A DNA stretch of 64,000 nt from Nematopogon swammerdamellus (taxonomy: Eukaryota > Arthropoda > Insecta > Lepidoptera > Adelidae), in contig OX336341.1 of the NCBI GenBank assembly GCA_946902875.1, positions 434,001 to 498,000 of the forward strand. The letters run 5' to 3'. Positions 51,783 through 63,058 of this stretch are shown in pieces. The notes beneath the pieces were generated by a model. That model made no database searches, was not told the origin of the DNA, and worked only from the letters and a program-made list of their open reading frames with translations. How positions within the stretch are numbered: position 1 is the stretch's first letter; each line of letters starts with the position of its first letter. The position numbers and the translations under genes are program-made.

Positions 51783-52645
51783 ATGTTAGTATTTAGAGGA
51801 GTACAAGTTATTATATAGTGAGCAGGTGCGCGCTGTTAGAATCTGGAGTGTGTTCGCTCTTTCAGTTCGTCGCTTCAGCCATACCAGGATATTTTCACGC
51901 CCACAGTCGGCGACTCGCTATATGCTTATATTTGAATACGTCCTAAAAGTCATTTTCAATGTATCCGAAGGACATGTAATGCATGAGATCTGAGAATTTT
52001 TTGGAACCTCAGCCATCGTTGGGTTTTTGCTAAACAATCTTCATCATCCCCGCCCAAGATCACCTTAGGAGAGGGGGTAGATGTGGTAGATCTACACGGG
52101 GTAGTTCTTCAACTTAGTCTTCAGTGGTGTGATTATTGTTTCCATAGTAATTCTTCCAAATAGCCGGTCTATATAAATTTTTTTGTTAATAATAAAACAC
52201 TTTTAATTTCTTCAAACAAAGTATATTGGTGAATTAAAGTATGAAGAATCGAAGTGTTATGGAATGAACCGAATACCTTATAGGATTTATCAAAAAATGT
52301 ATTCACTGCGACCTCCCTGCCCGTGACTCGTGACCCCTGACTACACCCTACAATAAACACCATAGATCCAGCTCAACTCACTTCTAATATTTCTCCGCAA
52401 ATCCTCATTTTATTGCCGTAAATTGCAGCTAAAAGCCCCCGGCGCCCCCTGCTGCGAGAGAAGTCTGAGTGAGGGGTTCCTGGCGTTGATTGAATATTTG
52501 ATATTAGTAAATCTGATTTCAACCATTTGGGTTTATCGATAGTAGCTTTGCGGACAGCGACACTTCAGTAAATTTTTTTACTGGAGGAGGGTGTGGTTCC
52601 TTTTTACAGCTAAGAATAAAATGTATCTGTCTTGAATTCGTCTTT
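51783..52645. other. Unassigned
   Basis: May include decayed LINE sequence to about 51980; the rest is unassigned. Confidence 0.4.
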
Positions 52646-52800
52646 GCTATGTGGCCTCAGGGTATTTATGGGTTGCGTAGTAAAATCAGGAACCCTCTTA
52701 GTCTCGCTACAATCATGTATGTCTGTTTGTCGGTCTGTCCGTCCGTACGTCCGTCTGTCTGTAATAGTCGTTTAGATCTTAAACTAATCAAGCAATCTGC
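52646..52800 (+). repeat. Dispersed repeat with CTGT/CCGT stretch
   Basis: 'ggtatttatgggttgcgtag', then 'gtctgtttgtcggtctgtcc' and 'gtccgtacgtccgtctgtct'. A repeat of the general 'gtctgtccg' type, but flanks differ from the 'agcctac' family. Confidence 0.55.
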
Positions 52801-52991
52801 TTGCGAATATGTAATTTTTTTCAAAGCAGGAGGTAGTGTGAAAACTTGGATTGGTCATTTATTTCGGTTTTTCTTATGTTCGAATGTTCTTAACACACAA
52901 GAGGGTTCAGTAGCCATTTTCTTTTTGCACACATAGCGAGTGCGCGCAGCGACCACCCGGTCGCACCGGGTACCGCGCACCGCGGCGGCGC

Positions 52992-53120
52992 CGTCCATTT
53001 CAGTGTAGCCGAAATGAAATGAAGGGAAGCACTGACATGGTACCTAGTTCACCCCGTGTTATGGGCTGACATCACGGATGTTGTGGGTGATTAAGTCAAC
53101 CGTGTCAGTTTCCATTTAAA
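52992..53120 (+). mobile_element. SINE family A tail, 5'-truncated
   Basis: 'tccatttcagtgtagccgaa' to 'aaccgtgtcagtttccattt'. Only the tail is present; it contains the 'gaaatgaaatgaagggaagc' variant also seen at 35.6 and 59.2 kb. Confidence 0.8.
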
Positions 53121-53216
53121 AAATACGTTTAAGATCCAAAGTCTCCAAATAGTTTTCACGCTATAAGCACTAATAGGACCTATGTTATTAATCTCGTAAT
53201 TTTAGATTTATTGAGT

Positions 53217-53322
53217 TTTTTTTTATGGAAACTGACACGGTTGGCTACATCACCTACAACGTCCATGAAGTCAACCTCATAACACCGGGTGAACTAGGTG
53301 CCATGTCAGTGCTTCCCCCTTT
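53217..53322 (-). mobile_element. SINE family A tail, inverted
   Basis: 'ttatggaaactgacacggtt' to 'gccatgtcagtgcttccccc'. Opposite in direction to the tail at 52992-53120, about 100 bp away, so the transcript of the region could fold back. Confidence 0.8.
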
Positions 53323-53569
53323 GAGCTCTACTATCCGGAGTAATAGCTTCGGAGAGCACGAGTGACAGACAGACGAATGGACAGAAACTTGACGGATTTT
53401 ATCACTTATAAACTGTATACCTGCCAGCGTCACCGCGGCTACGGCACTCTAAAAATCCACCTAGACACGTAACATATCGTTGTTTGAAGCTCGCTGAGGG
53501 AAACTTATTTTTATTACGTCTATATATTTTCTTATTGAATTCAATTTAAAATGGTGGCGTGATGAGCCC

Positions 53570-53860
53570 ACGAAATGGGCGAGATCGCCTCTAATATTGT
53601 TATTGAACTATTTCCGTTTGTTCTTTATTTATCATCACCCGACAATGTCTGGCGACCGCCGCGCCCTAACGCTGCGTGCAGTGCCCCGCCCCGCCCCGCC
53701 CCGCCCCAGTGGTGGACGTGCGCATCTCCCAGGCCGGGAGATTTGGAGACGCACTTACAAGCAGCCGTTGTATTTGCGGAGCGCACCGGTCGCGGTGGTG
53801 GCGGCAACAACGCTCAGCGGGAGCAAACAGTGGCTCGTTGAGATTCTATAATGTACAATA
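53570..53860. other. G+C-rich stretch with (GCCCC)n
   Basis: (CCGCC)n at about 53684-53705 and overlapping frames on both strands. No domain; the frames conflict and look compositional. Confidence 0.4.
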
Positions 53861-54180
53861 GTAGAGACAGCTTCAATGTTTGTTCATACGATTTGGATAA
53901 CGTGCCGAGCGAGGCGTACTTTTCAAATTAGCAAAACGAAGTACTTGCACTTGATGATTACTGCTTGCATTTCAACATAATACGAGTATGTAGATACTTA
54001 TTTTTAGAAAAAATACTTTCAGAGCTTCTATCTGCTTATGACTACTCTGGTGTTATGCTGGCGAATATTACAAAATTACATATTTACGTAATGCTCTATT
54101 TTGGTACGTACTTCCACAAGTTATTTACTTACTTACTACTATATACATATTTCATAGATAAATAAAAATATTTATTAAAT
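53861..54180. other. Unassigned A+T-rich stretch
   Basis: No element recognised. It ends in TAAATA repeats near the presumed 3' end of the next retrotransposon. Confidence 0.4.
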
Positions 54181-54224
54181 AAATAACAAAAAAGTAATAC
54201 TAATAACTAAAGAAATAAACCTAC

Positions 54225-55940
54225 CTAACAAACATTAAAATAACTATCAAAAGGGGCATTTTCAAATGTTCCTAGAACACTTGCTGCATTACCCCGCTGG
54301 ATGGCAAGGCTTACCCTTTGAATGAAGTAGGCCCTTGATTGCGGGACGCCAGTAGCGTCCACCAGCAGAGGCCCAAGCCTCTTCAAGAAGCTTTTGGCTT
54401 CACTGCTCCACGGACCGAGGGTTTCAACCGCAAACGCAACAAATTCGAAATCTTGAATAATATTTGAATATTTGTTGCGTTTGAGGGTCTCCGCTCCGGC
54501 CGCGGCCGCGCCAGCCGCTCTTGAAGAGGCCCGAACGTGACTTGGAGCCAATGTGTCGACACAAGTGGCGTCCCACATCAATGACCTACCCTTAGCCCAT
54601 GGCACCAGGGTGATACCATCGGGCCTCTTGCCATCCAGCCGGGAATAACCGCAAGGTTCTAGGATGCACGGTATGTTTGCTGTCAGAAGCGTGGACTTTA
54701 TAATAAAATTTAAATTTTGATGCCTGGAGTTTCTACCTGCACTTTTGATACATGATAGTCCGTGGTGGCCATATATGTCGACTGGTGACCCACACACACA
54801 AATATGACTTTCACAAATTTTGAGGCCTAAACGAAGTGCAACCGAAATTTTGGTGGTTTTCTGATCTAATAAAGTCCCTAGGTGACTCGATGGGTAAGCT
54901 TCAAGCCACGCTCCAGATTGTTTTTCTGAAACCGCCAAAATACGTGCACGATTAATTTCATTACAATTTTCAAGGAGAATGTTATGTTTCATTTTGACTA
55001 TTGGAATATCCCACTTGGACTGGGCGACAGCTTGGCTTGGACACGGTGGTTGTTCGTCGGGACAAAGCACCTTCCAAGCAGAAACGGCTTCTTCGAAGTA
55101 CGAAATCTCAAACTCACATAGTGAGGGACTTAATATCGAACCAATGAGAGCTGACGTACTATTAATTGAAGAAATGAAGGCCGGTAGACAAATATCCTCC
55201 ACCTTTCTCAGACCGATTCCACCGTATTTTACGGGTAAAGTTGCTTGTTGCCAGGACGAATCAGACAATTTCGAATTCAGCAATTTTTCCAAGTTACAAC
55301 GCAGAGAGTTATCAATTGAATTAATCAAATCGTTTTCCTTCCAAATCGGACTTGAGCGCAGAAAATAAGTGAGTTTCGGCATGTATATACAGTGGCGAAG
55401 CAAAAATAAAGCCATATGTGTATTAATGTCTTCCAATCGTTCACAAAATTTCGATATCGTCTCTGTTTTCTTCTCAATCAGTGGGCGTATACCTTCGGAA
55501 GTAACTGGAGCACCAAGAAGATAAAAGTTATCGTTTTCTAGAACTTGTATGTTTGGCGCTATTTCGTTGAACTTCTTAATAATTTCATCTTTTTCATCGT
55601 CCGATTTGAAAACATAAATTTCACATTTAGAAAAATTTAAATGAAGCCCGATTTCTTTGAAAGCAGTGATTATTGTATTTAAGTCTGTCAATACTGTGTC
55701 AACTTTCCCGCCCAAAGTTCCGTCGTCCAGGTACCATATATTCAGCTCTGAAGTTATTTGTTCAATAATACTATGGATTGACAGACTGAATATAGCCGGG
55801 CCTAGTGGATCTCCCTGCTGGCAACCAACGCTTGATGAAATTGGATCATTTTGATTGTAGAACAGATGAGTTGGTGAAGCATAGCATTGCCAGAGGTATG
55901 GGTAAATTTCGGGGATATTGTTTTGTATGGAATTGAGCAT
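54225..55940 (-). CDS. R2-like copy 2: RT palm to nuclease
   Basis: 571 codons open. GCQQGDPLGPAIF (residues 39-51), catalytic YLDD (70-73), thumb region, CCHC knuckle C381-C383-H392-C397, RPDG (439-442) and WDATC (456-460) of the restriction-like endonuclease, end near IQRGNAASVLGT. Every expected catalytic residue I know for these domains is present. The Met at 55940 is internal; the real start is at 57175. An A-run of seven near 55972 shifts the frame just upstream of it. Confidence 0.85.
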   Translation of the reverse strand: MLNSIQNNIPEIYPYLWQCYASPTHLFYNQNDPISSSVGCQQGDPLGPAIFSLSIHSIIEQITSELNIWYLDDGTLGGKVDTVLTDLNTIITAFKEIGLHLNFSKCEIYVFKSDDEKDEIIKKFNEIAPNIQVLENDNFYLLGAPVTSEGIRPLIEKKTETISKFCERLEDINTHMALFLLRHCIYMPKLTYFLRSSPIWKENDLINSIDNSLRCNLEKLLNSKLSDSSWQQATLPVKYGGIGLRKVEDICLPAFISSINSTSALIGSILSPSLCEFEISYFEEAVSAWKVLCPDEQPPCPSQAVAQSKWDIPIVKMKHNILLENCNEINRARILAVSEKQSGAWLEAYPSSHLGTLLDQKTTKISVALRLGLKICESHICVCGSPVDIYGHHGLSCIKSAGRNSRHQNLNFIIKSTLLTANIPCILEPCGYSRLDGKRPDGITLVPWAKGRSLMWDATCVDTLAPSHVRASSRAAGAAAAGAETLKRNKYSNIIQDFEFVAFAVETLGPWSSEAKSFLKRLGPLLVDATGVPQSRAYFIQRVSLAIQRGNAASVLGTFENAPFDSYFNVC

Positions 55941-55996
55941 TGAGTCTCGTTCTAAACTGTTAAAGGCATTTTTTTACATCAACTTTTATTATAACT

Positions 55997-57175
55997 TCAG
56001 CTTCTTTTTTTCTTGTTTTGTATGTTCGCACTGAGTGTACCGCTGCTGTATCCTCCCTTGGTAGCAAAGCCTAGCTGTATTGGGCGAAATTTGGAGCCAA
56101 GCTTTCTGTAGATGCGGTTGCAGGCCAGTTTAGAAACCAATCTTCTGAAAGTACAGCCGACAGCTATTGGACGAACGCCACCACATTTTTTGTTTAAGGC
56201 AAAAAGGCTGGCCCCATACAGAAAAGGCACAAACGAAGCAATGACTTTGCCGGAAAGCATCAGGTTACATAATTTAGATAATTCTATTAGAAGTTCTGTA
56301 CCCGCAACACCATTTGAGGTTGATGTTAGATCTTTCAAATGCTGTGGTCTTAGACCGTCGATTCCACCAGCAGAACCATTTGGAAATGATGCGATTGCTG
56401 CTGCCACTGCTTGTTCGGTCACTATCATGTAATTAGGTTCGTCTGTGGGTGGATCTGGTAGCTGGAGTAGACGAGACGGCGTAGGGTGTTTGTCTTTCAG
56501 AGCATTGTACGTTTCTGAGCAATCAGTTGCGAGGTCTTCCTCCGATGACAGTAGACGAACAGCGCCTCGAATGTCACCGTCTGAAACTTTATTCTCCACA
56601 CATTTTAAAAGATTACATCCTGATTTTCGTAGCCTCGTTGTCTGTTGAATTTGGCCGTAATCATGTAACCGACTCTTTATTTTGCTGGTTAAAGATTTAG
56701 GATTCTGTTTGCTTTGTGGTTCGACGTTCAAGACTGTGTAAGTGAATAAGAAAAGTTCCTCCCAAGAATTTTGAGTGTTGTTATCTATGCACGATTTGAT
56801 AACTTCCTTTAGTTTGGAGGCAACTGCAAATCTAGCTCCACGGGGGATTCTCCTTATGACTGGAATGTTCACTTTGTAACTTCGTAATTTGTGTAAAAAT
56901 GTATCACTCGCTCCATGATGCTGAGTTGAAAAGGTTACGGTGTCCAAATTTAGATGAGGTTGTGATGAATGTATCTGGCTAGGGCGATGGCATCTTGAGG
57001 TATGAATTTTGAGTCCACGCTCACCTCGGAAATATCGAATGTCCGCACAGAGAGGACAGCGGATCTGTGGATTGTGTTGAAGTTGCGTCGGGAGTTGCGA
57101 GGAACTGTCAGATTGAGCCAGTAAATTTTGTGTAGCGGTCTGATGTACGACACTCGTTTGGTCAGTTGAAATCAT
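55997..57175 (-). CDS. R2-like copy 2: C2H2 finger and RT N-terminal half
   Basis: 392 codons from MISTDQTSVVHQ. C2H2 finger: CPLC ... HTSRCH (residues about 40-62). A conserved linker (IRRIPRGARFAVASKL, KVSDGDIRGAVRLLSS, DGLRPQHLKDL) and RT boxes (GGVRPIAVGCTFRRLVSKLA, FRPIQLGFATKGG) follow. The frame is lost in an A-run of seven near 56012. No PHD finger is encoded upstream, unlike copy 1. N-terminal Ser/Gln-rich lead of about 35 residues. Confidence 0.85.
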   Translation of the reverse strand: MISTDQTSVVHQTATQNLLAQSDSSSQLPTQLQHNPQIRCPLCADIRYFRGERGLKIHTSRCHRPSQIHSSQPHLNLDTVTFSTQHHGASDTFLHKLRSYKVNIPVIRRIPRGARFAVASKLKEVIKSCIDNNTQNSWEELFLFTYTVLNVEPQSKQNPKSLTSKIKSRLHDYGQIQQTTRLRKSGCNLLKCVENKVSDGDIRGAVRLLSSEEDLATDCSETYNALKDKHPTPSRLLQLPDPPTDEPNYMIVTEQAVAAAIASFPNGSAGGIDGLRPQHLKDLTSTSNGVAGTELLIELSKLCNLMLSGKVIASFVPFLYGASLFALNKKCGGVRPIAVGCTFRRLVSKLACNRIYRKLGSKFRPIQLGFATKGGYSSGTLSANIQNKKKRS

Positions 57176-57310
57176 TGATTATTACCTACCCCAAATAAAA
57201 ATAAAATACTATTAAACAATAATGTAAGGACTAAAAGTAAATAAATAAAACTTAGCAGAAAATGACAAGGAAAAAATACAGTTGGCAGTTTTGACAGTTT
57301 TTTTTTTTCT

Positions 57311-58734
57311 TCTTGCTTAATAAATAAATAAATAATGACTATGATATATTATACCTACTTCTTCTGTTATTTGACTGAAAACATGTACTTAAGTGTTTTA
57401 TTATTGTACCTAGTATTGGGTTTTATGCGGTAGTATAAGGTATTACGGATATCTTTGTTTTTTTTTCAGGTACTTTTAATTTTAAAAATGAAAATAAATA
57501 TAGAAAATGCTAAAATAGGTACACTTAAATGTAATATGAAAAATCCTTTTCCTCAGCGAGCATTATCTAAAAGAAATGTTTCGCCAATGTAATGTGACCT
57601 TGACCTTGACCCCTTCCTATTACTGTAGTATGGTTTTCTATAGAAAAACATTAATTGTGGGAAATGTTTCCATGAAACTTTATGTACTAATGAATGGATT
57701 GTAGTTACAGATAAATATTCTAATAATTGTAAATGGTATTTTTTTTTATAAATAGATACGTACATATTCTACCTAATTTCGTGTTGTAACTTCTTGCACT
57801 CTCATCTTCCAGTGTCACCCAATGTTCTTGCGAATTATTACGTAAATGTATAATTTAGGTATATGTAAAGCACATAGGTAGTTGGATAGATAATAATTTC
57901 ATCTTCTTGTTTCGAAACAACATTAGGCTTCAAAATGATACTGGAAAATATAAGATTTTATTGACGATTTGGGCGCTGTTTCATGGTTCCGTGAAGAAAA
58001 TACTATTTTTCTTTCGTAAAGAGACTAAACTTTCATATATGAGCACTTCTTTGAATGAAAAAGTTTTTTTTAAATTCCATTAGCGAAGTCACGCCGCACG
58101 TAATCCACAATCTGAGACCACAAATTACTAATTAAATGTTTATTATTTATTCTTGCTGTCGCGATCATGTTGGGCGGCACGGTTTTGATGTGAGGCTGAT
58201 TTATTCTACTTTATAATTATTGTCTCTTACAAAAAAATATACACCGCCGGGCTCGCAGAGGTTAAAACAAAATATCTGCCGCTATTGTCTCTGTTTATAG
58301 ATTAGTGTAGATGAGAATGCAATAAGTAGGTATTCAGTCCCTCTCCTGTCACAATAACCTGAAATAGATACTTTTAGAGTGTCGTCAATGCAATGAATGA
58401 ATACCGCATTGTTCCGCCTCCGCCGCGCAGCCGCCCAGCCGTTCAACCGCGCAGCCGCCCAGACGCAAGCCCAGCCCAGCGACTACGGCTCAGATATTGC
58501 TCTTCAGAAAATGCTACATTTTCTAAGATATTTATTTTGCGTTGCAACCTCTCAAGGTTGTAATCTCTCTATTGAGCGATGGATGAGCCGGTTTTATGCT
58601 GCAACGTAAAACAAATTATGGAGTGGGAGGAACGTTTGATGAATGTTTTCTCATTCATTTTAATTTTCGTTAACCAACTTTAGATCTTATCAAATCTGAA
58701 ATATCTATAAATATTTTTATAGATATAGAGAATA
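57311..58734. other. Unassigned; one G+C-rich open frame
   Basis: Mostly A+T-rich. At 58397-58609 (+) an open frame of 70 codons starts in duplicated 'cgcagccgcccag' units (Ala/Gln-rich) and shows no domain. No repeat family recognised. Confidence 0.35.
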
Positions 58735-58800
58735 AAACCGACCAAGTGCGAGTGGGACTCGCGCACCGAGATTTTCGTACCGTAATTGGCAGATTTTTAT
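58735..58800 (-). repeat. Dispersed 'agcctac' repeat, terminal piece
   Basis: 'ccgaccaagtgcgagtggga' and 'ctcgcgcaccgagattttcg' match the 'gtgcgagtcgaactcgcgca' end of the family; the rest of the repeat is missing. Confidence 0.7.
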
Positions 58801-59184
58801 GATTTGTTGTTTTACTTTAGAGTTTGCACTATAATCACACCAAGTTTGGCGCTGGTATGTATTACTGTTTTTACGATTCTTTTATTTTGTTATTATTATT
58901 TCTTAAGATATCCACCATAATTAATTAATTTAGAGTTAATAAAGAGTACGCATAATCGGTCTGTTAAAATATTGTAGCGAAATACAATTTGTAAACATAC
59001 CACTTTAATAATTTCTGCCTCAGCTCACCACCTGAAAAGATAAATACATAATTATTTTACAGTCGGTAAGTTCTTCGTGGAATTAAATACTGAATTTATT
59101 GTAATTAATCAATAGCCTATAACAATATGTATATTCACAATATGTCGGTATGTTAATACCTAGGTGTATTAGATTAAATCGTAA
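58801..59184. other. Unassigned
   Basis: A+T-rich, no recognised feature. Confidence 0.4.
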
Positions 59185-59310
59185 GCGACATGAAATGAAG
59201 GGAAGCACTGACATGGCACCTAGTTCACCCTGTGTTATCGGCTGACATCACGGATGTTGTAGGTGATGTAGCCAACCGTGTCAGGTTCCATAAAAAAAAA
59301 AAAAAGCAAC
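59185..59310 (+). mobile_element. SINE family A tail, 5'-truncated
   Basis: 'gacatgaaatgaagggaagc' to 'ccgtgtcaggttccataaaa' with an A-run of 13. Clean short 3' tail insertion. Confidence 0.8.
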
Positions 59311-59569
59311 TTCATACGATTCAATGAAATCATTACAATAAAATAAACTTTAGTTTTGAATATTAATTCATAAAAAAAATTCTGACATGGTTACTGAGTG
59401 CACCGAAGCCCCTGCAAAATAAAGAAAAATCACATTGTTCATATTTTTTTTATACTTTGCTTTTACCTTTCTCTCCGATTCGTCCTCCCTCACCCAAGTT
59501 AATTCATAGCTCGCTTCCGGCATCTCTATTTCAGATAGAATAAGCAGCTAATTTCAGCCAAGTCCTCCG
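59311..59569. other. Unassigned
   Basis: No feature recognised. Confidence 0.4.
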
Positions 59570-59880
59570 CGGCTCAAGGCGTCAAAACCGAAGGGGCGAC
59601 CGGAAAGTTCGGTGATCTATCGCGGCTTGTCGCGAACGATTTATTGTCCCCCGAATTGGGGGAGTCCTCTGCCCCCTCCCACCCCCCTCCCGCCCCCCGC
59701 CGCCGCGGGCGAGGGGGCGGCTATTCCAGGTGTTCTTCTGAGTCACGGACGCACGCGCGCGATAAATTGGCGCGGCTTTATAGCCGAGAAGAAAGACAGC
59801 GCCCTCTAGCGGCGGCGCGGCGCTACTTTGTAGTGTTGGCTCGGTGGGTGGACGTGTTACGCGAACCGCTTTGAAAGAAT
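59570..59880. other. G+C-rich island
   Basis: Rich in CCCTCCC and GCGGCG with two overlapping plus-strand frames (59612-59809, 59644-59874) that are Pro/Arg-rich. Possibly a CpG-rich regulatory patch; no TATA, initiator or splice context I can defend. Confidence 0.4.
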
Positions 59881-61239
59881 ACCGTATTTCATTACCTGGA
59901 GGTTTAGCACAGAAGTTTAAGTAAGCTTAGGAAAGTTTATTTATGCAGTTATTTAAATACAAATGAATTTATTATTTTCTTAAGGCATAACATGAAAAGT
60001 GTGATGCTGAAAATTCTGATGCTGATTAAAAATAATTACAAAACTCACAAGAGGCGGTCTACAAAATCCGATCAAAAAGAGAAGGAAAAAAAAACTTCGG
60101 CCAAATTTTGTAATGTCCTCTATCTAACCCTGAAAATATAGGATTCACGTTAGTCACCCCAGCCCGTAGTAACATAAAAACCTACGGTCTGAACAAGCCT
60201 TTATTCTTGTTTACTGAATTTGTTTTCATTCTAGATGGATGTTGTTGGCGGGGCGGGGCGGGGCGGGGCTGGCTGGCTGTGTTTTGGTCTGCGGTTAAAG
60301 CCGGATGGTGAGGTAGCTGAATGTTCACTTTTTAGTTTTCGTACAAAATTCGTGCTTATTGTAAGATGTGAGCTATCGGCAGAAGCTAGGTAACCATCTT
60401 CTGCCGTGTTAAAATGTGCCTAGTCGTATTTTGGTATAATTGGGATTGTTTGATATATTATAACAATTTATGTTTATAGGAGGTCAACTTTAATGCGATA
60501 GGAGCCTGTCTAATGTAACAATGTAGCATATTATTAGCTAGGTAGCGAGTTACGTTTTCATTAATAGTAATGTTTATTATAATATAATGCATGCGCATAT
60601 AATTTATTACCACAGAGCTGTTTTGCATATTATAAAATCGAAAAACAAAAACAAAATTAAAATCGCACTGCAGCACTAAAGCAGAGTTCCGACCGAGTGC
60701 CGGCGAATAATGGCGTGCGTGCATGACGCGACGTACGAGCACATAGAGGAACATCGCGCATGCATCACCGATGCGACCATAGACCACGCCGCGTACTAGA
60801 CCTGCCCTTCACATTTCTAGGACGCACTTCACAAGGTTGTTGGGTTAGTGTGTGTGTAGTTACACGTGTGTGGCATATCTGTGAAAACATCGAAATCGAG
60901 CGCAGGTACATTTTAACAGGCATAGGTGTAGGTATCTATTTGTTTTTTCAGTATAACCTAATAATTTGCTAGTGCTATTCGATTTGCTATGACTGGAAGA
61001 AAATGTTCGCAACAATATTTCCATTTTCAGACTAAAATATTAAACTATAAAAAAAAATTAAATTATTAAATATAATATAATATGTGATCGTTGAGTAGTG
61101 CTTGCTCGCGGCTGCTTACATAGTCATCGTAATTACAATTTGAAAACCAATTTATGAAAAGAAATGCAGTAAAAATCGGTTTCGCTCTGCGCGCTGTCAA
61201 TTCCACAACATAGCGGATAGTCTTATTTCCCTTGCAAAT
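59881..61239. other. Unassigned, with GGGGC repeat
   Basis: (GGGGC)n at about 60250-60270, similar to 37785-37800, could form G-quadruplex DNA. No gene recognised. Minus frame 60458-60787 shows no domain. Confidence 0.4.
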
Positions 61240-61460
61240 TGCTTGTTCGCAGTTATCGGCATTATATCTGCCCTCCGCGCCCGCGGCCGCTCCGCACCGC
61301 CGCCGCCACCGCACCGCCGCGCCGCGCCGCAAACTGAATGACGGCATATTAGCATATCGAGCGGCGCCACGCAGCGCTGAAGAATCGACAGCGCGCGAGC
61401 CTCGGCGGCGCCGGGCGGGCGGGCGGGCGTGCGGGGGCGGCAGGCTCTCACGGAGCCGCG
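61240..61460. other. G+C-rich island
   Basis: Dense CCGCCG/CGCGCC between 61270 and 61440. Overlapping open frames on both strands are compositional. It resembles the islands at 13.1 and 59.7 kb. Confidence 0.4.
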
Positions 61461-62637
61461 CGAAAAATATGGCGTATAGTTACCGGTAGAAAAATTTTGA
61501 TCTACGACTAGGAGTTTGCGGAATGAAATATGCGCATAGAGTTACGTGTCGGTACTGTCGGTAGGGTTCACTTGGAGACGTATATGATAGAGACAGCCAA
61601 ATATGACTGGACGGACATACGTTGTAACAAGAATAATGTTCTGGTTACCTACTAGTTACGTAACCCTATAAATAAAGTTGAAAATGCTACTATAAACAGG
61701 TAAATACCGCGCGACTGAGCAGCATATCATCACTAGTTATTTTCGTCCGTTGCATGATGACACGAACGAAAGAATTATGTTATGACCTATTTTAGTGCCC
61801 AAATCGCTCGCTAGTAGCGCCTTCATCTTTTCCCATACTATTTTCTTCGTACGGGTCATCGTGGAACGGACGAAAAGAGCTCATGATCGAACCTCAATTT
61901 TCGAGTGTACGGATATACCTACAGAGAAATAGACGCAGTACTTTATAAAATATAAAAGTATCGTAAATAGATGCAGATAAAACCGCACAGACTTGGCATA
62001 TTTCCCACGCTTATATGTAACTAAAACCACAGGAATAATCAATTACAGTATACTATTATAACTGTATCAATAATATTTAAGTATATCTTTCTATTTTTAT
62101 TCCTCGTCACCCAAAGGTTGAGTAAAATAAATAACAAGTCCGCCTTTGTGCACTCCTGTATTATATCATTTATTTACATTTAGGTTTCTTTTATATATTC
62201 GATTCTTGAACCCGTATAGAACTAATGAGTGTGCAAAATAAACGCTTTTTGTAGTATGTTGTATTAATTTACCTTCAAGTGAACACAGAATGGACAATAG
62301 AATAGAAATGCTTGCACAGTACGATGTGCATACGACTACTAAGCACTAAGTATGTAAGTATAGGCAGTAGTAGAGTAGGTATGCAGGTACACACAACAAA
62401 ACAGAGGCCGTGACCCGGCGCGGGGACACGCTTAATCCATCTCGTGCTTGATGCGACATGAGATCAACATTACCGCCCGCGAGGACTTAACACTCAGCTT
62501 TACTGCACCTACACTATCTTGTAAGGATAACAATATTGTGATATTGACGTCGCACCAAAGTAAATCAATAAGTACGTCATGTCCCTTTAATTAAGTGTCT
62601 TATGCAGGAGTTTTATATCCTCCCTCATAGGCGTGCT
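61461..62637. other. Unassigned
   Basis: A+T-rich, no gene or element recognised. Confidence 0.4.
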
Positions 62638-62664
62638 GGGGGGGGGGGGGGGGGGGGGGGGGGG
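62638..62664. repeat. 27-base G homopolymer
   Basis: An uninterrupted run of G, followed 20 bases on by short C-runs ('ccgcccccccttccccttcc'). Its true length is hard to sequence, so the number may be an assembly value. Confidence 0.9.
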
Positions 62665-63058
62665 CTCGTATTTGGGAGGTCCAACCGCCCCCCCTTCCCC
62701 TTCCCAGTGTAATTTTTTTAATACAATAGGTATTCATTATTTTTTTTTTCACGCTAAAAAGGGATGAAATGGTTCGACCACTTATTATATATACTATACT
62801 ATATATAATATACTAACATTATTGAGTTGATACAAATGACGTATCAAAAATTTGACAAAAGCTCTTTATACCTGATCCACTTAATTAAGTCCTTGCAGTC
62901 AGAATTTCAAACACAAAACAAACAAAAAAACAAAAAAATCTGTTTCTGATCTTGCTCTCAAGCTGTATTTTCAATCGACTGTAGGCGGTGTTATTATGTG
63001 GATAGTCACTAAATACTTGTAAAATGATTATGAAAAAAAAGCCCTGCGAAGTTTTTTA
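62665..63058. other. Unassigned
   Basis: A+T-rich, with a TATA-rich self-complementary patch near 62785-62812. No gene recognised. Confidence 0.4.

Larger units (their letters stand above)
54181..57310 (-). mobile_element. R2-like (RLE) non-LTR retrotransposon, copy 2, near-intact
   Basis: One coding unit on the minus strand from 57175 to 54225, interrupted only near 55970-56015. Order: C2H2 finger, RT, CCHC knuckle, restriction-like endonuclease. A/T-rich presumed UTRs lie on both sides; a (TAAA)n-like sequence is present near both ends ('ttaaataaataac' at about 54177, 'taaataaataaataatgac' at about 57321). Insertion into such a repeat is possible but no target duplication is proven. It shares YLDDGTLGG, GDPLGPAIF, GHHGLSC, KRPDG and WDATCVDT with copy 1. 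Confidence 0.8.

Noticed and set aside
54177..57340. Target duplication of the second R2-like element in TAAA repeats
   Set aside because: TAAA-type sequence occurs at both ends but is too simple to call as a duplication.
59612..59874. Pro/Arg-rich overlapping open frames as a gene
   Set aside because: Two frames are open at once in a G+C island, which points to composition rather than coding.
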